Of a stretch of 64,000 nt of DNA, positions 58,766 to 64,000 are shown piece after piece. The notes under the pieces are model-generated. The model was given only the letters and a program-made list of their open reading frames with translations, made no database searches and had not been told where the DNA came from. Origin of the DNA: an uncultured Spirochaetaceae bacterium (GTDB lineage Bacteria; Spirochaetota; Spirochaetia; Sphaerochaetales; Sphaerochaetaceae). The DNA is taken from positions 1 to 64,000 of the forward strand of contig CALXKU010000002.1 of assembly GCA_944389025.1 (NCBI GenBank). The letters are read 5' to 3'. Every line of letters begins with the position of its first letter. The first letter of the stretch is position 1. The position numbers and the translations under genes are program-made.

Positions 58766-60087
58766 AAGGCAACCGCATCCAGATCGAAGTCCATCGATTT
58801 CAGTATCCTGACGCTGACAACATCACCGGCTTTGAGCTCTCTTGAGGAAGAGATGACAGTCAGGCCATCGACATCCGGAGCCTGAGCATAGATTCTCCCG
58901 AAATAGAGCTCCTCCCCTTCTATCTTCTCCTCTATGATCGCCTTATATGTGTTTCCTACAAACCTTCTCATTCTATCACGGCTTATCTCATTCTGAAGCT
59001 CCATGAGCTCCTTCTGATAAGAAACGGCGAGCTTATGAGCCTTATCATGCTCCCTCTTTCCACGCATCCTGTAAGCCGGAGTGTCCTCCTCTCTCGAGTA
59101 TGTGAAAGATCCCATCCAGTCGAACCGGCCTTCCTCTATGAAGCGCTTCACTTCCGCAAAACTCTCATCGCACTCTCCAGGGAAACCGAGCATGATCGTA
59201 GTCCTTATCACGGCGTCGGGAAGAGTCTCACGTATCCTGTCAACAAGACCAAGATAAATTTCCCTGCTACCGGTCCTTCCCATTGCCCTTAGTATCCCAG
59301 GCCATGCGTGCTGTACTGGAATATCGAAATAAGGTAGAATCTTCTCTCTCTCCCTTACAAGAGGAAGAAGATCCATTGGAAACGTGTCGGGGTGGATGTA
59401 CAGCATTCTGAGAACAAAATCCCCATCCAGGGAGGATAGAGCATCCATCAGCTCGGTGAATCTGCTTTTACCATAAAGGTCGGTGCCATATGCTCCAAGG
59501 TCCTGCGCTATGACAGAAATCTCATACACCCCTTCGGCGATGAGCCTCTTAGCCTCGCTTACCACACGCTCAAACGGCCTGCTTCTGAGAGGCCCCCTTA
59601 TTATCGGAATCGCACAGTACGAGCAGCAATGATTGCACCCCTCGCTTATCTTGAGGTATGCCGTTGCTGCTCTTGAGAGAAGGATGCTCCTCTGATCACG
59701 CTCCGAATCAGGATCCGGATATTCGGGAACCTCAACAGGACGCTCATTGCTCTCCGTCTCTCTCAGAATCTCAGGGAAGAGAGAGAGATCATGGTTGCCG
59801 AAAATCGCATCCGCCTCCTCAAAATCCATTTCGCTGCCATACCTCTGAGCCAGACATCCAGATAATATGATCTTGGCCTTAGGGTGGTTTTCCCTCATTG
59901 AGAGCACGGTATCGATAGATTCCTTCTTGGCATCTTCAATGAAGGCACAGGTATTTACCACGATAACATCCGCCTCAGCCGGATCAGATGTCATCTCATA
60001 ACCGTTTTCAGAGGCATAAGTAAGAAGAATCTCACTATCCACCTGGTTCTTGGCACAGCCAAGGCTCTCAACATAAATCTTTCTCAT
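58762..60087 (-). CDS. rimO: ribosomal protein S12 methylthiotransferase RimO
   Basis: Radical SAM enzyme that methylthiolates Asp89 of S12. 441 residues. The N-terminal UPF0004 domain (ESLGCAKNQVDSE, NTCAFIEDAKKESID, SGCLAQRYG) supplies three cysteines, the radical SAM motif is CNHCCSYC, and the C-terminal TRAM domain ends with VRILKSMDFDLDAV. YLKISEGCNHCCSYCAIP and the SLGCAKN start distinguish RimO from MiaB. TTGCGT, 17 nt and TAATGT end seven bases before the ATG. Shares its transcript with pcrA. Confidence 0.95.
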   Translation of the reverse strand: MRKIYVESLGCAKNQVDSEILLTYASENGYEMTSDPAEADVIVVNTCAFIEDAKKESIDTVLSMRENHPKAKIILSGCLAQRYGSEMDFEEADAIFGNHDLSLFPEILRETESNERPVEVPEYPDPDSERDQRSILLSRAATAYLKISEGCNHCCSYCAIPIIRGPLRSRPFERVVSEAKRLIAEGVYEISVIAQDLGAYGTDLYGKSRFTELMDALSSLDGDFVLRMLYIHPDTFPMDLLPLVREREKILPYFDIPVQHAWPGILRAMGRTGSREIYLGLVDRIRETLPDAVIRTTIMLGFPGECDESFAEVKRFIEEGRFDWMGSFTYSREEDTPAYRMRGKREHDKAHKLAVSYQKELMELQNEISRDRMRRFVGNTYKAIIEEKIEGEELYFGRIYAQAPDVDGLTVISSSRELKAGDVVSVRILKSMDFDLDAVAL

Positions 60088-60191
60088 GTGTCCTACATTA
60101 TCTTTTTAACAGGATTTACGCAATTGAGAATTTCGCTTTCCCTTGTTCCACGAACGCTTTCCTTCTGTTACATTTCTCTTTGAGGAACCAA

Positions 60192-61190
60192 ATGGAAAAG
60201 GAAGAAGGAAGAGAGAGCGTACTGAGTGTGGAGAATCTCAAAGTCTCATTTCAGGACCATGACAAAAAGATCAATGTCGTCAAAGGTATCTCTTTTTCCA
60301 TAAGAAGCGGAGAGATCTTTTCCATCGTCGGGGAATCGGGATCGGGGAAAAGCACGACATGCTTGGCCATAATGGGCCTTCTGAGCAAGAGAAATGGTTG
60401 TCACAGAGAAGGAAACATCTTTTTCAAGGGAAGGAATCTCTGCAAAACAGAAGAGAAAGAGATGAGAAAAATCAGAGGAAAAGGTATTGCTCTCATCCTT
60501 CAGGATTCGCTCTCAGCTCTCAATCCGTTCTACAGGATATCGCACCAGATGATAGCGTCCATAAGAAAGCAGAGGCACCTAAGCCGTAAGGAGGCGAAAG
60601 CTGAGGCTGTCAGGCTTTTATCATCTCTCGGTATAAACGAAGCAGAAAAAAGGATTGATGACTATCCTTTCCAGTTCTCAGGAGGAATGAGACAGCGCGT
60701 TGCAATCGCTATGGCGATAGCCCAGAGTCCAGAGCTCATAATCGCAGATGAGATCACAAGCTCGCTTGATGCCTCCTCTGCCAATCTCATTCTCTCTATA
60801 TTGAAAGAAATAAATGAGAAGACAGGCACATCCATACTGCTTATCACCCATGATCTCAAAATGGCTGAAAAGTTCTCGGATCGTATTGCCGTGATGTATT
60901 CTGGCCACATAGTCGAATCGGCAGAAACCGAGTTCCTTTTCAGGCATCCATCACATCCTTACACAAGAGCCCTGATAAGAATCTCTGATAACCTCAGGGA
61001 TGAGAGAAGTGGACTTTTCACAACAATTGAAGGGGAAACAGGGCTAAGTGATAACCCTGCACTCTGCCCATTCCTCCCCCACTGTCCAGAAAAGGAGAGA
61101 ATCTGCTTTAAAAGCATGCCGGAGGGAAAATGGAGGGATGGTGGCTACGTATCATGCCACGTAGCTCAGGAGAAAGGCGATGAGAGATGA
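60192..61190 (+). CDS. oligopeptide/dipeptide ABC transporter ATPase (OppD/DppD-like)
   Basis: 332 residues from the ATG at 60192 (GAGGAA just upstream; a TTG twelve bases earlier is less likely). Walker A GESGSGKSTT, signature FSGGMRQRVAIAMA, Walker B LIIADEITSSLD and LLITHDLKMAE. The C-terminal oligopeptide-ABC domain holds cysteines (CPFLPHCPEKERIC...SCHV) that bind an iron-sulfur cluster in this family. Pairs with the OppF-like gene (11-nt overlap). Permeases and a binding protein are not adjacent. Confidence 0.9.
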   Translation: MEKEEGRESVLSVENLKVSFQDHDKKINVVKGISFSIRSGEIFSIVGESGSGKSTTCLAIMGLLSKRNGCHREGNIFFKGRNLCKTEEKEMRKIRGKGIALILQDSLSALNPFYRISHQMIASIRKQRHLSRKEAKAEAVRLLSSLGINEAEKRIDDYPFQFSGGMRQRVAIAMAIAQSPELIIADEITSSLDASSANLILSILKEINEKTGTSILLITHDLKMAEKFSDRIAVMYSGHIVESAETEFLFRHPSHPYTRALIRISDNLRDERSGLFTTIEGETGLSDNPALCPFLPHCPEKERICFKSMPEGKWRDGGYVSCHVAQEKGDER

Positions 61191-62115
61191 GATACTTCTA
61201 AGCATAAGTGACCTATGTAAGAGCTATCTGGACGCAGGCAGCAAAAAAGATGGCGTAATGGCACTTGATGGGATAACACTTGATGTAAGGCGCGGGGAGA
61301 CCCTTGCGATAATCGGGGAATCGGGGGCTGGGAAAAGTACGCTCTTAAGGCTCATGGCAGCTCTGGAGCGACCCGATTCTGGCAAAATCCTCTTTCAAGG
61401 CAAAGACCTATGCACCATGAGAAGGGAGGAGCTGAGGAGAGAGAGAAGAGAGTTCCAAATGATATTCCAGAACTCATCAGCATCCCTTGATCCGCTGATG
61501 AGTGTTGAGAGGATTATCAGGGAGCCTCTTGAAATCCATAATGAGGATGCAGAGGGAAAGCGTCTCAGCCGCAAGGCTATGAATGAAACCGCCTCAGCTC
61601 TCATGGCTAAGGTCGGCCTAAGTCCAGATATGAGAAAAAGGCGCCCAAAAGAGCTCTCAGGTGGGGAAAGACAGAGGGTTGCGATAGCACGTGCCATAGC
61701 CCTCGGTCCGAAACTGATTCTCGCCGACGAACCCCTCTCATCCCTTGATGTCCCGGTTCAGGCTCAGATACTCAATCTTCTTCTGACTTTAAAAAGGGAG
61801 ATGGACCTAACTTTGGTCATGATCACTCACAATCTGGGAATAATCAGGGCATTCGCATCCAGGGTGTTAGTGCTTTACAGGGGAAGAATGGTGGAACTCG
61901 TTTCCGCTGAGCGTTTTGGAGAGAATGCGCATCCGTATACCAGGAGCCTCATACTAGCGGATAATGCGACAATGGATGAGAGCGATTCCGACTGCAAGCC
62001 AGGCTGCCCTTTCGCATGTCACTGCCCCGGATGTGATGAGCGATGCAAGAGAGAGTGTCCTCCCTTTTCCGAAATCGAAAACGATCACATGGCATCATGC
62101 TGGCATATGATGTAA
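61180..62115 (+). CDS. oligopeptide/dipeptide ABC transporter ATPase (OppF/DppF-like)
   Basis: 311 residues. Walker A GESGAGKSTLL, IFQNSSASLDPLMSVERII (the DPLM segment typical of DppF/NikE), LSGGERQRVAIARA, LILADEPLSSLDVPVQAQI and MITHNLGIIRA. The C-terminal tail has a dense cysteine set (CKPGCPFACHCPGCDERCKREC), more than usual. Second ATPase of the heteromeric pair. AGGAG lies upstream in the oppD-like gene. Confidence 0.9.
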   Translation: MRDEILLSISDLCKSYLDAGSKKDGVMALDGITLDVRRGETLAIIGESGAGKSTLLRLMAALERPDSGKILFQGKDLCTMRREELRRERREFQMIFQNSSASLDPLMSVERIIREPLEIHNEDAEGKRLSRKAMNETASALMAKVGLSPDMRKRRPKELSGGERQRVAIARAIALGPKLILADEPLSSLDVPVQAQILNLLLTLKREMDLTLVMITHNLGIIRAFASRVLVLYRGRMVELVSAERFGENAHPYTRSLILADNATMDESDSDCKPGCPFACHCPGCDERCKRECPPFSEIENDHMASCWHMM

Positions 62116-62119
62116 GCTG

Positions 62120-62149
62120 TTCCATTCAAGGCAGAAAAAGAGCTATGAT
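62120..62149 (+). promoter_or_regulatory. promoter adjoining the SprT/DUF2786 start codon
   Basis: TTCCAT (62120-62125), 18 nt, TATGAT (62144-62149), six bases before the GTG at 62156. Confidence 0.45.
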
Positions 62150-62155
62150 TATCGG

Positions 62156-63187
62156 GTGGAAATAAGAACGGTCAGCAGACAATCAATTGCCGAGGCCCAA
62201 AGGCTAAAAAAGATAATCGATGATAAGGCGGCGGCTTTCAGCATAAAAAGCCCATTTCTGATCTTCGCCCCCACGGCCGAGGATGGAAGGCTCGGCTATT
62301 ATGACAGCCTGCAGAATATGATAGTACTCTCCGATGATTTCCTGAAAGAAAGTGATAAGGGCGATGAGGAGGCGACAGCGCTGCATGAATTAGCGCATAG
62401 CGTTGATTACGCACGACGTGGATACAGCACGCATGATTCCGTTTTCCGTGAGATATGCAGAGACTTAGGTGTCCCCGAAGGTTTCGACAAGGCGAAGGTA
62501 AAGCTCTATAAGCAGAGGAAAAACACTGCACTCAGACGCATAGATAAGCTCATAAGGCTTTCTGAAAGCCCATTTGAGAGTGAAAGCACCGAAGCACTGA
62601 AGAAGGCCCAGCGCCTGATGGCGGAGTATGCGGTAACCGATCAAGAGACAAGGGATGAGGAAGCCGTACTCTATACTCTTCCTCTTGCAGAGAAGAAGCG
62701 TTTCTTTTACTACGAAAAGGTGTTTGCTACCATCATAACAAAGCTATCTGGAGCGTTCATACTGAGGGAAAAAAAGAAGGAGAATACAGTGCTCTCAGCA
62801 TATGGAACCGTGGGTCAGGTGGAATTCGCATACGAGACATACATCTTTTTACAGGACGCGATGAATGAAGCATACAGAAATGCATCGAAAGCCTATCAGG
62901 GTGAGACTGAAAAGCTCTCATTCGCAGCAGGACTTGCATCTAGACTCCTTGAGAAAGTGGAAAGGGAGAGCGATATCGGCGTATCGAAAGCACTGATACT
63001 GAGCACAAAGAGCAACAGGGAAGCTTTTCTCAAGATTCACAGCGAGTTACGCATAAGGGGAAAGAGAAGCCTCTCAAGCTTCTCCAGCCGATCCTCCTTT
63101 GAAGCGGGAGAGAATGCGGCAATGGCCATAAGACTGCCCAAAGAGAAAGGAAGAATCAAGAAAATAGGACTGAAAGGCGGATGTTGA
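62156..63187 (+). CDS. SprT-like metalloprotease fused to DUF2786
   Basis: 343 residues. The N-terminal part has a zincin motif HELAH (77-81, in ATALHELAHSVDYARRGY) with a further His at 93 (STHDSVFREICRDLG), as in SprT-like proteases. Residues about 127-162 (ALRRIDKLIRLSESPFESES, then EALKKAQRLMAEYAV) match DUF2786. The remaining C-terminal region resembles the DUF7168-type partner domain often following DUF2786. The end is basic. Function is unknown; DNA-protein crosslink proteolysis is one idea. GTG start without ribosome binding site. Confidence 0.75.
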   Translation: MEIRTVSRQSIAEAQRLKKIIDDKAAAFSIKSPFLIFAPTAEDGRLGYYDSLQNMIVLSDDFLKESDKGDEEATALHELAHSVDYARRGYSTHDSVFREICRDLGVPEGFDKAKVKLYKQRKNTALRRIDKLIRLSESPFESESTEALKKAQRLMAEYAVTDQETRDEEAVLYTLPLAEKKRFFYYEKVFATIITKLSGAFILREKKKENTVLSAYGTVGQVEFAYETYIFLQDAMNEAYRNASKAYQGETEKLSFAAGLASRLLEKVERESDIGVSKALILSTKSNREAFLKIHSELRIRGKRSLSSFSSRSSFEAGENAAMAIRLPKEKGRIKKIGLKGGC

Positions 63188-63253
63188 GTTTTTCCATTAT
63201 TTTCATTGTTCTTCGTGGAAAATATGCGACAATTTAAGCTAGGAGGCGGCGAT

Positions 63254-64000
63254 ATGGACGAGAGAGCAAGAAGATTCATCAGTTCAAGGGATGAGAACAT
63301 CCTTCTTATTTACGGAATAAAGAAAAGTGGCAAGACAAGTTACATCAAGAATTCAATAAAAGGGCGTAAGGAGAAGGTCCTCTATTACGAATTCAAGAAT
63401 ACCAATGAGAGAGAGAATTTACTTCTTTTCCGTGAAAGGGTACATCTTCTGACAGGACTTGAGAGCAAAAGCGAGGATTTCGATCTCCTCTTCAAAGAGA
63501 TTTCAATGATGGAAAATCATCTGATAATAATACTTGAAAGCGCGGACCTCCTTTTCCGTTTCTCATCCGACATCGCATACCGCTGGGTTAAGGAGTGTGC
63601 AAAGCAGCATCGCATTGTCCTTACCACGGATGACTCCGCATTCTTCCAGCAAGCATCAAAGGATGATGCGTTTGTCACGATAGAGAAGACCACGGCAAAG
63701 TATTATGAGAGCTTTGACAGTCTGCATAGCCTCCCCCTCCAAAGACAGCTCATGTTCTATCTCGTCTTCGGCTCTTCGGAGTTCGCGGTCAATCTAATAG
63801 ATCCTGAAGAGTCGCTCAAGAGGAATGTGCGCAATCTTCTCATAACGCAAGAAAGCCCTATTACCGAGTACATAGAACATGAACTCTTCGAGAACCTTGG
63901 AAAGAAGAGTTACGCATTCCTGATCCTTTCCCTGCTTAAGGACAGGAGGATGAAGTATGGTGATCTTGTAGAACTCTCAGGACAGAAATACAACGGGCTA
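63254..64000 (+). CDS. ATPase of the archaeal-ATPase/DUF234 type (partial, runs off the window)
   Basis: The open frame continues to the window edge, 249 codons visible. Walker A is GIKKSGKT (about 21-28) and a Walker B-like HLIIILESAD segment follows. The later part (SLKRNVRNLLITQESPITEY, EHELFENLGKKSYAFLILSLL, RRMKYGDLVELSG) resembles the winged-helix region of DUF234-containing ATPases. Such proteins are common in anaerobes and of unclear role. AGGAGGCGG precedes the ATG at 63254. Confidence 0.75.
   Translation, partial: MDERARRFISSRDENILLIYGIKKSGKTSYIKNSIKGRKEKVLYYEFKNTNERENLLLFRERVHLLTGLESKSEDFDLLFKEISMMENHLIIILESADLLFRFSSDIAYRWVKECAKQHRIVLTTDDSAFFQQASKDDAFVTIEKTTAKYYESFDSLHSLPLQRQLMFYLVFGSSEFAVNLIDPEESLKRNVRNLLITQESPITEYIEHELFENLGKKSYAFLILSLLKDRRMKYGDLVELSGQKYNGL

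Noticed and set aside
1-64000. CRISPR array, prophage, insertion sequence or integrase
   Set aside because: No regularly spaced repeats, transposase, integrase or phage structural genes are visible in any frame.

Overview
The window is a dense bacterial chromosome segment with about 60 genes, three tRNAs and short intergenic gaps. The gene set points to a member of the Spirochaetota, most likely the Sphaerochaeta side of the phylum. The pointers are HPr kinase plus HPr without sugar-specific PTS genes, a carD-ispD-ispF cluster, LptA/LptB/LptC with sigma-54, a ThyX-type thymidylate synthase, and many ABC transporters for sugars, metals, amino acids and peptides. I see no flagellar genes, prophage, insertion sequence, rRNA or CRISPR array. 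The taxonomic placement is inference from gene content, not from a marker search.

Layout. 1-6446: guaA and a metal-type ABC transporter (binding protein, fused double permease with an unusual N-terminal extracytoplasmic domain, ATPase), all on the minus strand. 6545-13774: tRNA-Gly(CCC), a CorC/HlyC membrane protein, a TetR regulator divergent from a UgpC/MsmK-type sugar ABC ATPase, aspartate kinase, a MATE exporter and a small beta-barrel-like protein. 13837-18567: an orphan amino-acid ABC ATPase, a candidate small RNA, and a minus-strand module of TetR, radical SAM protein, SCP2-like lipid carrier and iron alcohol dehydrogenase. 18770-29519: aroA, a flavodoxin-like protein, a PatB-type C-S lyase, addAB, a CPBP protease with a secreted/anchored nuclease, and tRNA-Leu(CAG). 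29638-38121: a ymdB-like gene followed by the rseC-like, lptC, lptA, lptB and rpoN genes, then a LUD protein, hpf, hprK, ptsH, a LexA-like protein with no catalytic dyad, and holA. 38101-46093: uvrC divergent from a spore-photoproduct-lyase-like gene, thyX-rsmE-malQ, and carD-ispD-ispF. 46139-55175: tRNA-Val, a lipoprotein behind a poly-C promoter, a polar amino acid ABC transporter, an AlkD-like protein with a pectinesterase, trpB, recX and a two-component system. 55229-64000: rpsI-rplM with a long structured leader, a PcrA helicase with two Tudor-like tails, rimO, an oppDF-like pair, a SprT/DUF2786 fusion and an ATPase cut by the window edge.

The strongest unusual signals are: (1) a ten-C homopolymer lying exactly between the -35 and -10 boxes of a lipoprotein gene, a classic phase-variation layout; (2) about eleven genes whose -10 box lies 6-9 nt upstream of the start codon, mostly with no Shine-Dalgarno sequence, implying leaderless mRNAs; (3) a LexA homologue whose Ser/Lys dyad is Glu/Arg, inside the hprK-ptsH-holA operon; (4) a putative lipid-modifying radical SAM/SCP2/alcohol dehydrogenase/TetR module; (5) a two-hairpin minus-strand sRNA candidate with anti-Shine-Dalgarno loops; and (6) a YmdB homologue missing four of seven metal ligands.

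The replication/repair set (AddAB, PcrA, UvrC, RecX, AlkD-like, SPL-like, HolA) is spread among housekeeping operons. Neighbouring convergent genes often overlap at their stop codons, which shows how compact the region is.
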